From 40CM-2-70-7 sp035631315 (GTDB taxonomy: Bacteria; Gemmatimonadota; Gemmatimonadetes; Gemmatimonadales; GWC2-71-9), in contig DASQIZ010000111.1 in assembly GCA_035631315.1 (NCBI GenBank), positions 5,575-69,574 on the forward strand: a DNA stretch of 64,000 nucleotides. The letters run 5' to 3'. The position numbers and the translations under genes were made by a program. Positions 41,890 through 50,290 of the stretch are shown here, one piece after another; the stretch's first letter is position 1, and each line of letters opens with the position of its first letter. The notes beneath the pieces were generated by a model. The model was not told where the DNA came from. It worked only from the letters and a program-made list of their open reading frames with translations, and searched no databases.

Positions 41890-44161
41890 CGAGGGCGCGG
41901 TGGATCCGTGCCAGGGTCGGTTGCAGCTCGGGGCCGGCCTCGGCCCAGAGGTCCGCTACCCGGGAATACCAGTAGCGCGCCGCCGCGGCGTTTCCCTTCG
42001 CGGCCTCGAGATCGGCGCGGAGCAACATCGCGCGCGGCCAGAGCGGCCCGGCCAGCGGCAGCGAGAGGTTGATGGTGCGCATCATCGGCATGGTCGGGAT
42101 GACGCTATCCACGAAGAAGCGCATGCTCTGAAGCGCCGCGGTCGAGTCGTGGAGGAGCAGGAACGCATCGGCAGCGACGATTTCGTCGGCTTCGTCTTCG
42201 TAGCCCGCGGCGGCGATGGCGCGGGACAATGAGTCGAGGGTCACCGCGCCGCGGCGGAGGGCGGCGGTATCGCCCCGGGACATGGCGGCGGCGCCATCCA
42301 TACGAATGTCCACGGGATCCTGGGGGAACGGGGGCCACCAGGTCCGGGGCGTGCGCAAGGCGAAGATCATCGTCAGGACGAGATACGAACGACGGCAGAC
42401 GGGGTTCCGGCAATTCGGTACGCCATTGGAGTCGAACCAGGCGTGCTCGATCGCGTTGACCGAATCGCCGGGGATACCGAGTACGGCGCGGGAGATCTCC
42501 GGGTAGTACCGCATGCCGACCGGACCCCAGTTCCGGTACGTCCGCGCCTGAAATCGTCGGAGCCGGTCGGGACGTCCGAAGATCAGGTCCATCGGCCCGA
42601 AGGAGTAGTCGCTCGCCGAGTCCTGGAATTCCCTGACCAGCGTGTCCAGCAGCGCTCGCCCTTCAGCCCCATGCCCCAATTTGACCGAAGCTTCGATCCG
42701 GTCCCGGAGACGGATGAATCGCAGGTAGGGGTCGTGGCCGGCGCGGACCAGCCGGAGCTCCGAGTCCGCGTGCTCGACATCGCCGAGGATCAGCAGGACA
42801 TGTCCGAGGTAGTAGTGCGCGCGGTCTTCGCCGGGGTCCGCTTCCACCCACGCCTGGGCGATACGTTGGGCGGCCCGCAGGTTCGAGAAATGCGGCCGCT
42901 CGCGAACGCTCCGGTGATACTCCGAATCGTAGGCAGCCGCATCGATGAAGCGCGCGATCGGGGTGATGACGAGCGAATCGTGGTCGCGGCGAAGCAAGCC
43001 GAAGTACTGCTGACATTGCTTGCCGTCGGGCTGGCACCACATCGTGAACCGGGCGTCCGAGCTCAGGATGTCGAGTATGTGGTTGAAGGCGAGGTGAAAT
43101 CCCGGGTCCAGCTCGAGCACCCGCGTCATCGCGCGCAGCGACGTGTTCCAATCCCCCACGAAGTGGCCCCGCGTCGTGTCAGCGAGGCGCACCAGGGTGG
43201 TGTCGTGGTAGTTGCACTCGCCCCACTCATAGAGCGCCTCGACGTCGTTCGAGTCCCGCGCCACCAGGGGAGTCAGGAGCGTGCAGGACCGGTTGTAATC
43301 GTTATCGGTCTGAGCAGCCTGGGAGGCGATGAGTGTGCGCTCGCGGGGCGGGAGGGAAACCCCGAAGCGTTCCGCCGCCTGCGCATGTGCGTTCCGGGAC
43401 GCCACGTTTTTGTCCGATTCTCCCCATCCGAGGGCCTGCGACAGCTTGTAGTGGGCGAGCGCGAAGGTCGAGTCGATGCTCAGCGCACGATTGAACGCGG
43501 CGACGGCGGTTTCGAGGTCGAATCGGTTCAGCGCCCGCACGCCATCGAGGTAGGCCTGGTACGCATCGATGCGCGTGGTGCCGATGGCGCCGAGTTTCGC
43601 GTCGGGGGGCGGGGGAACGGCCAGGACGCCGAGGGCGAGTGGTGAGAAGACGGTGAGCAGGGAGTCGCTCTGCATGGCCTGCTGAGATGCCGTGCGGACC
43701 TTCGTCCCGGTTCGAACATCGAAGACGTTGGCGACGAGCCGGGCCCCGCCTCCTACCTTGTAGAAATCTCCCATCACCAGCATCCCGGCGCCGGCGCGCT
43801 TGGCCACCGCGATCCCCTGGCTGAGGGTCAGCGGGACCGTCGAGCTCCCGGCGCGCTCCCGCACCAGGTCCCCCACGCGCTTGTCGTCGATGACGGTAAT
43901 GTCGCTCCAGCGTCCCAGGTCGAGAGACAGGAGATTGACGCTCCCGTCCCGCAGCCAGTCCAGGTCCTGGGCCCGCATCGCATTTCCGAACGGGACGACG
44001 ATCCAGGTCCGGGGATTGAGAGGCGGGTTGGCGGAGCGGGCGATGGCACTGCGGCAGGGGGGCGGTGTCCCGTCGGGGCATTGGGCGCGCAACGGCCTGC
44101 CCGCGAAAACGAGCATGGCGATGCCGAACCAGCTGGCGGTGTGCAGAACGGCCGGGCGCAA
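41882..44161 (-). CDS. Exported TolB_N/FlgO-like plus TPR protein
   Basis: 759 aa. The chosen TTG at 44161 begins a signal peptide ending GRPLRAQ. Residues about 45-200 (TWIVVPFGNAMRAQDLDWL; GAGMLVMGDFYKVGGG) match the TolB-N/FlgO-like fold seen in kinase- and cyclase-linked TPR proteins. The rest is TPR-type helices (AYQAYLDGVRALNRF, NRALSIDSTFALAHYKL, and more). It probably serves the downstream kinase as a periplasmic partner. The start is uncertain: the frame stays open upstream through the divergent gene. 94 bp from the divergent beta-propeller gene. Confidence 0.78.
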   Translation of the reverse strand: MRPAVLHTASWFGIAMLVFAGRPLRAQCPDGTPPPCRSAIARSANPPLNPRTWIVVPFGNAMRAQDLDWLRDGSVNLLSLDLGRWSDITVIDDKRVGDLVRERAGSSTVPLTLSQGIAVAKRAGAGMLVMGDFYKVGGGARLVANVFDVRTGTKVRTASQQAMQSDSLLTVFSPLALGVLAVPPPPDAKLGAIGTTRIDAYQAYLDGVRALNRFDLETAVAAFNRALSIDSTFALAHYKLSQALGWGESDKNVASRNAHAQAAERFGVSLPPRERTLIASQAAQTDNDYNRSCTLLTPLVARDSNDVEALYEWGECNYHDTTLVRLADTTRGHFVGDWNTSLRAMTRVLELDPGFHLAFNHILDILSSDARFTMWCQPDGKQCQQYFGLLRRDHDSLVITPIARFIDAAAYDSEYHRSVRERPHFSNLRAAQRIAQAWVEADPGEDRAHYYLGHVLLILGDVEHADSELRLVRAGHDPYLRFIRLRDRIEASVKLGHGAEGRALLDTLVREFQDSASDYSFGPMDLIFGRPDRLRRFQARTYRNWGPVGMRYYPEISRAVLGIPGDSVNAIEHAWFDSNGVPNCRNPVCRRSYLVLTMIFALRTPRTWWPPFPQDPVDIRMDGAAAMSRGDTAALRRGAVTLDSLSRAIAAAGYEDEADEIVAADAFLLLHDSTAALQSMRFFVDSVIPTMPMMRTINLSLPLAGPLWPRAMLLRADLEAAKGNAAAARYWYSRVADLWAEAGPELQPTLARIHRALGG

Positions 44162-44255
44162 TGAATCATCCGATGTTTGGGAACGGCCCAACGTTACGGC
44201 CCTGCACCTTCTACTGCCAGTTGCCGGACGCGCTGGCGTCAGCGAACGTCTTAAT

Positions 44256-45485
44256 ATGAAAAAGTTCATCCCGCTCGTTTTCGTCGTCGCCGCGGCCGGA
44301 GTGGCCGTCGCCGGCTTCCGTGCGCCTTCGCCTTCGTCCTTCCTCTTTGTCTGGGCCGGCGCCAACGACACCGCATCGGACTTCCTGGCGGTCATCGACG
44401 CGGACCCGGCGTCACCGCACTACGGCGGGGTGGTGGCGTCCCTGCCGGTCGGAGCGGCCGGCACGCACCCGCATCACACGGAAGCGGTGATGCCGGCCGA
44501 CGGCCACCTCCTCGCCAACGGGTTCCATGCGGGGAAGACGTGGCTCTTTGATCTCACCAAGCCGGAAGCGCCCCGGATCATCACATCCTTCGGCGACCTC
44601 GCCGGGCTCAGTCATCCGCATACGTACGTGCGACTCGCCGACAACACGCTCCTCACGACCTTCCAGTACTCGGCGGGGATGGGCGGGATGGCGATGTACG
44701 GCTCGGAAACGACGGGTGGTCTGGTGCAAATGGACGAGCGGGGTACGGTCATCCGGTCCGGCTCGGCGCGCGACACCACGATTGCGGACCGGCACCTGTT
44801 CCCCTACAGCGTGCTCCCCATCCCTGCGCTCGACGTCGCGGTCTCGACGACAACCAACATGGATCCCGCCGACACGGTCGGAACGGACCAATGGGTTCAG
44901 ATCTGGCGGCTCTCGGATCTGAAGCTCAGGAAATCCATCGCACTGCCTCCGGGCCCCGGGGGGAGCGAGAACCAGCTCACGGGTGAGCCATTCCTGCTGC
45001 CTGACGGTCATAGCGTCTACATCCACACGTTCCACTGCGGACTCTACCTGCTCCGGGGCGTCGAGACGGCGACGCCGACCGCCGAGCTCGTGAAGACCTT
45101 CCCGGGAGTCCCGTGCGGGGTTCCGATTCTCACCGGCCACTGGTGGCTCCAGACCGTATCCCGGCAACACGAACTCGTCGCGCTCGACATCTCGGACGCC
45201 GAGCATCCTCGCGAGGTGTCGCAGGTGTCCCTGGGGGACGACGAGACGCCGCATTGGATGGCGATCGATCCAACGGGCCGCCGTCTGGTGGTAAACTCGG
45301 GCGGGTACTCGAAGGGGGACCGCCTCTTCATCGTGAACTTCGATCCCGCGAACGGCGCCCTGTCCGTGGACGAGCGCTTCAAGGATCCGGGTGACGGGAA
45401 ACCGGGGCTCGATCTCCGTCATCGCAGCTGGCCGCACGGCTATACGGGTCGGGCCGCGCCGCATGGCGCGGTGTTCTCGCGTTGA
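44256..45485 (+). CDS. Exported beta-propeller protein, SBP56-like
   Basis: 409 aa. N-terminal hydrophobic signal (MKKFIPLVFVVAAAGVAVAG). Repeated blade-like segments with a His cluster (GTHPHHTEAVMP; LSHPHTYVRLADN; HRSWPHGYTG) recall SBP56/methanethiol-oxidase-type propellers, but the CxSC selenium site is not seen. It could be a copper-dependent or binding protein; no activity should be assumed. TTGA overlap with the next gene. Confidence 0.75.
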   Translation: MKKFIPLVFVVAAAGVAVAGFRAPSPSSFLFVWAGANDTASDFLAVIDADPASPHYGGVVASLPVGAAGTHPHHTEAVMPADGHLLANGFHAGKTWLFDLTKPEAPRIITSFGDLAGLSHPHTYVRLADNTLLTTFQYSAGMGGMAMYGSETTGGLVQMDERGTVIRSGSARDTTIADRHLFPYSVLPIPALDVAVSTTTNMDPADTVGTDQWVQIWRLSDLKLRKSIALPPGPGGSENQLTGEPFLLPDGHSVYIHTFHCGLYLLRGVETATPTAELVKTFPGVPCGVPILTGHWWLQTVSRQHELVALDISDAEHPREVSQVSLGDDETPHWMAIDPTGRRLVVNSGGYSKGDRLFIVNFDPANGALSVDERFKDPGDGKPGLDLRHRSWPHGYTGRAAPHGAVFSR

Positions 45486-45913
45486 CCGCTCCGATACGTC
45501 CCGCGGTTCCGGTTGCGCGAGTCATGCGGACCATGCACCTCGCGCTCGTCGGCGGATGCGCGATGGTCGGGGTGGTGTTCGGATTCCTGATCGGGGTTCA
45601 ACATCTTCCGCCTTTTGTGCCGGCACCCATCGCCGGCAACATGCTGGCCCTGGCGGGAGCGGTCTGCATCGCGGTCGGCGGCGGGATCCTGCGCCCCCGG
45701 GTGCCGGAGGCGCCGGCGGAACAGGAGGCTGAGGCCTACTGGACCCTGCCGGGGACGCGAATGGCGGCCCTCCTGTTATGGGCGGTCATCGAGGGGGGAA
45801 TCCTGTTCGGCTGGGTGGGCATGCTGGTATCGCACGTCATGCCTCCCGCGTTCGTCGCCATCCTGGGGATCGCCTTCCTCTGGAAGTACCGTCCCGCGTC
45901 GCTTCAGACCTGA
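45482..45913 (+). CDS. Membrane protein of unknown function
   Basis: 143 aa, about four helices (HLALVGGCAMVGVVFGFLIGV; PIAGNMLALAGAVCIAVGGG; MAALLLWAVIEGGILFGW; PPAFVAILGIAFLW). TTG at 45482 (TTGA overlap) or ATG at 45524 may be the true start. The 3' end shares one base (TGATG) with the DUF1272 gene. Confidence 0.68.
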   Translation: MTAPIRPAVPVARVMRTMHLALVGGCAMVGVVFGFLIGVQHLPPFVPAPIAGNMLALAGAVCIAVGGGILRPRVPEAPAEQEAEAYWTLPGTRMAALLLWAVIEGGILFGWVGMLVSHVMPPAFVAILGIAFLWKYRPASLQT

Positions 45914-46092
45914 TGGCTCTCGAGATGCGTACGATCTGCGAGCGGTGCGGCGCGGCCCTCCATGCCGACGGCGCCGCGTTCATCTGTTCCTACGAATGCA
46001 CGTTCTGTCCCACCTGCACCTCCGAGATGAAATCGATCTGCCCGAATTGCGGGGGCGAGCTGCTGCCCAGGCCCCGCAGAGTCGCGACATGA
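45913..46092 (+). CDS. DUF1272 zinc-ribbon-like protein
   Basis: 59 aa. Typical DUF1272: MRTICERCGAAL, AFICSYECTFCPTC, ICPNCGGELLPRP, with three CxxC pairs. Likely a zinc-binding protein; partner unknown. Coupled both sides. Confidence 0.88.
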   Translation: MALEMRTICERCGAALHADGAAFICSYECTFCPTCTSEMKSICPNCGGELLPRPRRVAT

Positions 46093-46769
46093 ATTCCATC
46101 CTGTCGACGACCGTCACGGGAGTCGTCAGCGTCGGGGCCGCGCTGTACCTCGTCGGTCAGTGCCGCAAGCCTCACTCGTGGCTCGGCCGGCGCACGCTCA
46201 AGGCCATGAATCTCCGGCACTCCGGGGTTACCGACTGGGGGCTCGGATTCACTCGGGTCAAACCGGATGCCCGGATCCTCGATGTGGGCTGTGGTGGGGG
46301 ACGAACGATTCAGAAGCTGGCAGGCTTCGCGCCGCTGGGACACGTCTCCGGCGTCGACTACTCCGGGACGAGCGTCGCCGAAGCGCAAAGGGTGAATGAG
46401 TCCGAGATCGCGGCGGGGAAGGTGGATGTCCGGCAGTCCTCGGTCTCGCACCTCCCGTTCGGGGACGCGTCATTCGACCTCGTGACCGCGATCGAAACCC
46501 ACTACTACTGGCCGAACCTGATCGAGGACCTCCGGGAGGTTCTTCGCGTGCTCAAGCCCGGCGCGTCGCTCGTGCTCATTGCTGAAACGTACAGGGGTCA
46601 AGCGGGGACATTCGCGATCGCGCTGCCGATGGCGCTGCTGCGCGCCAAGTACTTGACGGTCGACCAGCACCGTGAAGCATTCACGGCGGCAGGGTTCGCC
46701 GATGTCCAGGTGTCCGTGGAGCGCAAGAAGGGGTGGATCTGCGCGGTGGGGAAGAAGCCGCTGAAATGA
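46089..46769 (+). CDS. Class I SAM-dependent methyltransferase
   Basis: 226 aa. An N-terminal membrane helix (about 5-24), then the UbiE-like core: motif I ARILDVGCGGGRT, SGVDYS, FDLVTAIETHYYW and VLKPGASLVLIAET. Likely tethered to the membrane. ATGA coupled. The acceptor is unknown. Confidence 0.9.
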   Translation: MNSILSTTVTGVVSVGAALYLVGQCRKPHSWLGRRTLKAMNLRHSGVTDWGLGFTRVKPDARILDVGCGGGRTIQKLAGFAPLGHVSGVDYSGTSVAEAQRVNESEIAAGKVDVRQSSVSHLPFGDASFDLVTAIETHYYWPNLIEDLREVLRVLKPGASLVLIAETYRGQAGTFAIALPMALLRAKYLTVDQHREAFTAAGFADVQVSVERKKGWICAVGKKPLK

Positions 46770-47107
46770 AGATCCGCACCAAGCGGGTCTATGACCCGCC
46801 CGTCCCGGCCGATGGCCGCCGGATCCTGGTGGACCGGCTCTGGGCCCGTGGACTGTCGAAGGCGAAGGCGAAAATCGATTACTGGGCCAGGACCATCGCG
46901 CCGTCGACGGCGCTGCGGAAATGGTACGGGCACGACCCGGACAAATGGAAAGAATTCCGGAAGCGATACTTTGCCGAGCTCGAGGCGAATCCTGATGTGG
47001 CCGAGCTCAAGCAGCAGATGGGGAAGGGCACCGTGACGCTGCTGTTCAGCTCAAAGGAGATGCGGCTCAACAATGCCGCGGCCCTGCGAGAGTATCTGGA
47101 GCAGTGA
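46766..47107 (+). CDS. DUF488 family protein
   Basis: 113 aa. Signature KRVYDPPVPADGRRILVDRLWARGL, KWYGHDPDKWKEFRKRYFAEL and VTLLFSSKEMRLNNA. The family (YeaO-like) has no assigned function. ATGA coupled to the methyltransferase. Confidence 0.9.
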   Translation: MKIRTKRVYDPPVPADGRRILVDRLWARGLSKAKAKIDYWARTIAPSTALRKWYGHDPDKWKEFRKRYFAELEANPDVAELKQQMGKGTVTLLFSSKEMRLNNAAALREYLEQ

Positions 47108-47130
47108 CCCATACCAGAGGAGCGTGAACG

Positions 47131-47541
47131 ATGATGACGTCCCCGCCGCTCGTGCCCGTGCTGGCCGCTACACTGGTTGTATTCGTCGTCGGCTGGCTCT
47201 GGTACAGCCCGCTGCTCTTCTACAAGCCGTGGATGCAGCTCCGCGGCAACGACCCCGCCGCCGCCATGACCGGCAAGATGCCCATGGGCAAGCTGGTCGT
47301 GGAGCTGGTCCGCTGCTTCGCGTTCAGCTACCTCGTGGCCCACCTCGTGGTCTACAACGAGGTCCATCACGTCACGAGCGCGATTCACTACGGTCTCTTC
47401 TACTGGGTGACGTTCCCCGTGATCATGTTGGTCGGGACGGTCACCTGGGAAGACTTGAATTGGAAGGTCGCGGCAATTCACGCTGGCGAGTATCTGGTCA
47501 AACTGCTCCTGATTCCGATCATCATCGTCGTGATGCAGTAG
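47131..47541 (+). CDS. DUF1761 membrane protein
   Basis: 136 aa, four helices: VLAATLVVFVVGWLWYSPLLF (typical WYSP start), CFAFSYLVAHLVVY, FYWVTFPVIMLV and LVKLLLIPIIIVVM. GAGGAGCG eleven bases before the ATG. Confidence 0.88.
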   Translation: MMTSPPLVPVLAATLVVFVVGWLWYSPLLFYKPWMQLRGNDPAAAMTGKMPMGKLVVELVRCFAFSYLVAHLVVYNEVHHVTSAIHYGLFYWVTFPVIMLVGTVTWEDLNWKVAAIHAGEYLVKLLLIPIIIVVMQ

Positions 47542-47650
47542 GAAGAGGTGGGGGATGGGGGTTTCGCCGGTCCGTTCCGAGCAACCACGCCGGGGAGTGC
47601 GTAACCCACCGGGTGGCTCTCTCGAAACCAGCTTTCATAAAGGACCTGAC

Positions 47651-48409
47651 ATGACCGTCCGGATTCCGCTGTACGGCGTGACCCTCCTTCTCCTCACCGC
47701 CGCGTGCGCGTCCAGCACCGCCACCGTCGACCGCTCGTCCATCTACCTGAGCGCGGCGCCCGCTCCCCAGGGTCGCGTCTGTCACGCCGCCCCCAACCCG
47801 CCCACGCTCCCCGGCGCCGACGCCGTGATCGACTCAGGCATCGTGGTGCGTGGTGTGAAGCCGGGTGCGGGAGAGCCTTCGGGCTACGACCTGTTCTCGC
47901 TTCAGTTCGACAATCAGGGCCATATCGTGGCGTTCCACACGATCGAGTCCACTCTTCCGGCGGAGCGGAAGGCCGCCATCGAGCAGCTGACGTTGAACCG
48001 GGTCCGGGTTCAATCCCCCGGAGAACCCTGGTCCATCCGGTTGAAAGTCACCAGCGATACCACGCCGCGGCTCCAGGTGGGCCGCTCGGAGTTGTGTCCG
48101 GCGGTCCTGCAGGGTGACCTGGACCTCAGCAGCAACGCCAATTCGGCCGTCGGCGGAAGCAGCAGCCGCGGCCGGGGGCGGGGAGCGCCGGCGGCGTCGA
48201 GCAGCTCCCCGCAGACCGCCATGCCGCATTTCTCTGCGCTCGTCGACACCACGGGACATCTGCTCGATCTCAAGCTGACCCAGAGCTCCGGCCAGACCGA
48301 CATCGACCAGAGAGCCGAGAACGGGCTTCGGGACAGAGGATTCCGTCCCACCCTTCTCGACGGCGTGCCGATCATCGCCTGGACGCGGTGGCCGCTGCCG
48401 GGGCAATAG
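47651..48409 (+). CDS. Lipoprotein with TonB-C-like domain
   Basis: 252 aa. Lipobox signal (VTLLLLTAAC, anchor Cys about 19). The mature part has a beta-sandwich-like region (YDLFSLQFDNQGHIVAF), a basic RGRGRG linker, and a C-terminal TonB-C-like domain (FSALVDTTGHLLDLKLTQSSG; RDRGFRPTLLDGVPI). AAGGA eight bases upstream. TonB-type energy transfer is not implied. Confidence 0.78.
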   Translation: MTVRIPLYGVTLLLLTAACASSTATVDRSSIYLSAAPAPQGRVCHAAPNPPTLPGADAVIDSGIVVRGVKPGAGEPSGYDLFSLQFDNQGHIVAFHTIESTLPAERKAAIEQLTLNRVRVQSPGEPWSIRLKVTSDTTPRLQVGRSELCPAVLQGDLDLSSNANSAVGGSSSRGRGRGAPAASSSSPQTAMPHFSALVDTTGHLLDLKLTQSSGQTDIDQRAENGLRDRGFRPTLLDGVPIIAWTRWPLPGQ

Positions 48410-48414
48410 CATCG

Positions 48415-49215
48415 ATGCGGGCCTTTCTCGTCGCACTCGTAACCGTGGGCGCCGGGAGGGCCCGCGCGCAGGTTCCAGATCCAGTCCCGGCGCACGACAC
48501 GTTCACGGTCGCCTCACACACGCTGGGCGAATCACGCCTGATCAACGTCCACCTGCCCGCGACCTACTCAGCCGCTACGACGGTGCACTTCCCGGTGCTC
48601 TACATGCCCGACGGCGGCATCGACGAGGATTTCCCGCACGTCGTGAACACGGTGGATTCCCTGATCGCCCTCCACCTGATCAGGCCCGTGATCGTCGTGG
48701 GGATCCCCAACACCGAGCGCCGACGGGACCTGACGGGACCGACGCGCATTCACTCTGACAGCGCCATCGCTCCCCATGTCGGTGGCTCCGCGGCATTTCG
48801 AAAATTCATCGCGACCGAGCTGATGCCGGCGATCGGGGCGCGCTACCGAGTCACCGACGAGCGCTCGATCGTCGGCGAATCGCTCGCGGGTCTCTTCGTC
48901 GTCGAGACGTTCCTGGTCGAGCCCCGGCTCTTCAACCATTACGTCGCGCTCGATCCTTCCCTCTGGTGGAACAACGGCGGCCTGGTCGATTCGGCGCCCC
49001 GGTTGCTGGCGGGGCGGGACACCACGCCGCGTTCGCTCTTCCTCGCGAGCTCGTCCCAGCCCGACATCGCTACGGGCACTCAGCACCTCGCGCGGCTGCT
49101 CGACGCCATCCCACCCGGTCAGCTCACCTGGGTCTGCACGCCGAGGCCCGATCTCACGCATGCCACGATCTTCCGGGGAGTTGGCCCGGGGGCCTTAGCG
49201 TTCGCCCTGAAGTAG
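48415..49215 (+). CDS. Secreted esterase, EstD/IroE-like
   Basis: 266 aa. Signal peptide ending RARAQ. Putative esterase fold: LINVHLPATYS, VLYMPDGG, nucleophile VGESLAGLF (about residue 166) and His in LTHATIFRG. Family members hydrolyse ferric siderophores or trinitro-type esters; the substrate is not clear. ATG 48415 is six bases after the previous stop. Confidence 0.88.
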   Translation: MRAFLVALVTVGAGRARAQVPDPVPAHDTFTVASHTLGESRLINVHLPATYSAATTVHFPVLYMPDGGIDEDFPHVVNTVDSLIALHLIRPVIVVGIPNTERRRDLTGPTRIHSDSAIAPHVGGSAAFRKFIATELMPAIGARYRVTDERSIVGESLAGLFVVETFLVEPRLFNHYVALDPSLWWNNGGLVDSAPRLLAGRDTTPRSLFLASSSQPDIATGTQHLARLLDAIPPGQLTWVCTPRPDLTHATIFRGVGPGALAFALK

Positions 49216-49225
49216 GAGGGGATCC

Positions 49226-49603
49226 ATGAAATCATACATCGTCTGCCCCGTCGCGTGCGTTCTGCTCATCCCCATGCTGCTTCACGCACAACGACTGGAA
49301 CCCGTACCCGTCTCGTTCCGGGCGTCCCAGGCCCTGCGGGTGCCCTCGAATGCGCCTGAGCTCGTCCAGCGCGGCAATCACGGCGCCGAGGGCGCGCTCA
49401 TTGGGGGCGTGGCGTTGGGAATATTCGGCTACTGGGTGGCGAGTAAGGGCTGCCAGGCAAGCTCGGTGCCGGTCGCTCCTGGTTCATCCTACGTGAGCTG
49501 TACGACCGGGACGAAGCTTGCCTTCGGTGGCGCAACCGGACTGCTGGGTGCGGGGCTGGGGTACCTCATCGGCACCGGCTACCCGAAGTACGTCGAGCAA
49601 TGA
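49226..49603 (+). CDS. Secreted glycine-zipper protein
   Basis: 125 aa. Signal peptide ending MLLHAQ. Two Gly-rich membrane-like segments (ALIGGVALGIFGYW; LAFGGATGLLGAGLGYLIG) with two cysteines between. Family unknown. GGAGGGGAT precedes the ATG; ATGA coupled to the GNAT gene. Confidence 0.72.
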   Translation: MKSYIVCPVACVLLIPMLLHAQRLEPVPVSFRASQALRVPSNAPELVQRGNHGAEGALIGGVALGIFGYWVASKGCQASSVPVAPGSSYVSCTTGTKLAFGGATGLLGAGLGYLIGTGYPKYVEQ

Positions 49604-50127
49604 CCATCGAGCTGCAGCCGACGCTCACCGGCACGCTGCTGGAGATGCGCCCGCTGCGGGCGGATGACTGGGAAGCGCTGTACGCGTTGGCCAGTGACCC
49701 TCTCATCTGGGAGCAGCACCCCGATCGCGGGCGCTGGCGGGAGACGCGGTTTCGCGAGGTATTTCGTGAGGGGATGGAGTCGGGGGGCGCGCTCGTCGCG
49801 GTCGACCGCCAGACCGGGAAGCCGATCGGCTTTACCCGCTATCATGATTACAACCCCGAAGGGCCCGCCATCGAGATCGGATGGACCTTTCTGGCCCGCT
49901 CGCATTGGGGCGGGAAGTACAACTCGGAGATGAAGGACCTGATGATCCGGCACGCGTTCAAATTCGTGAAGACCGTCGCCTTTTCGGCGGGAACAGACAA
50001 CATGCGGTCACGAAAGGCCATCGAGAAACTCGGCGCGGTGCCGGTGGGGACGAAGACGAACACCAACGGCGGCGAAAGCGTGGTGTATCATCTCACACCG
50101 GAGACGTACAAGCGATATGGGGCGTAG
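49600..50127 (+). CDS. GNAT N-acetyltransferase (RimJ-like)
   Basis: 175 aa. LRADDWEALYALASDPLIWE at the front, the acetyl-CoA-binding segment SHWGGKYNSEMKDLMIRHAF, and NMRSRKAIEKLGA near the end. Typical of RimJ/RimL-type acetyltransferases. ATGA coupled. Confidence 0.9.
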   Translation: MTIELQPTLTGTLLEMRPLRADDWEALYALASDPLIWEQHPDRGRWRETRFREVFREGMESGGALVAVDRQTGKPIGFTRYHDYNPEGPAIEIGWTFLARSHWGGKYNSEMKDLMIRHAFKFVKTVAFSAGTDNMRSRKAIEKLGAVPVGTKTNTNGGESVVYHLTPETYKRYGA

Positions 50128-50151
50128 CTCCCCGGATGCCGGCGCGACGAT

Positions 50152-50238
50152 GTCGCGGCTCGGCAGGAGCCCGTAAACGGGCGTTCCTGGATTAGTCGCG
50201 TCGCGACACACGTCGAGCCGCGCGTTCACGCGCGCCGG
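50152..50238. repeat. REP-like palindromic elements
   Basis: GTCGCGGCTCGGCA (50152-50165) recurs at 56502-56515. CGAGCCGCGCG and its continuation to CGCGCCGG (50214-50238) recurs at 56850-56874 with one mismatch, inside the 2-nt loop of the hairpin GCGCGT/ACGCGC. Intergenic, between a stop and a promoter. Confidence 0.7.
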
Positions 50239-50253
50239 CTGGATGCTGCCCAG

Positions 50254-50281
50254 TTGACCCCCGGCAAGGTGTCGCTACGCT
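50254..50281 (+). promoter_or_regulatory. Predicted promoter of the diguanylate cyclase gene
   Basis: -35 TTGACC (50254-50259), 16-nt spacer, -10 TACGCT (50276-50281). Start near 50288, three bases before the GTG at 50291, so almost leaderless. The segment TGTCGCTACGC also occurs at 56518-56528. Confidence 0.5.
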
Positions 50282-50290
50282 TCTAGCCCT

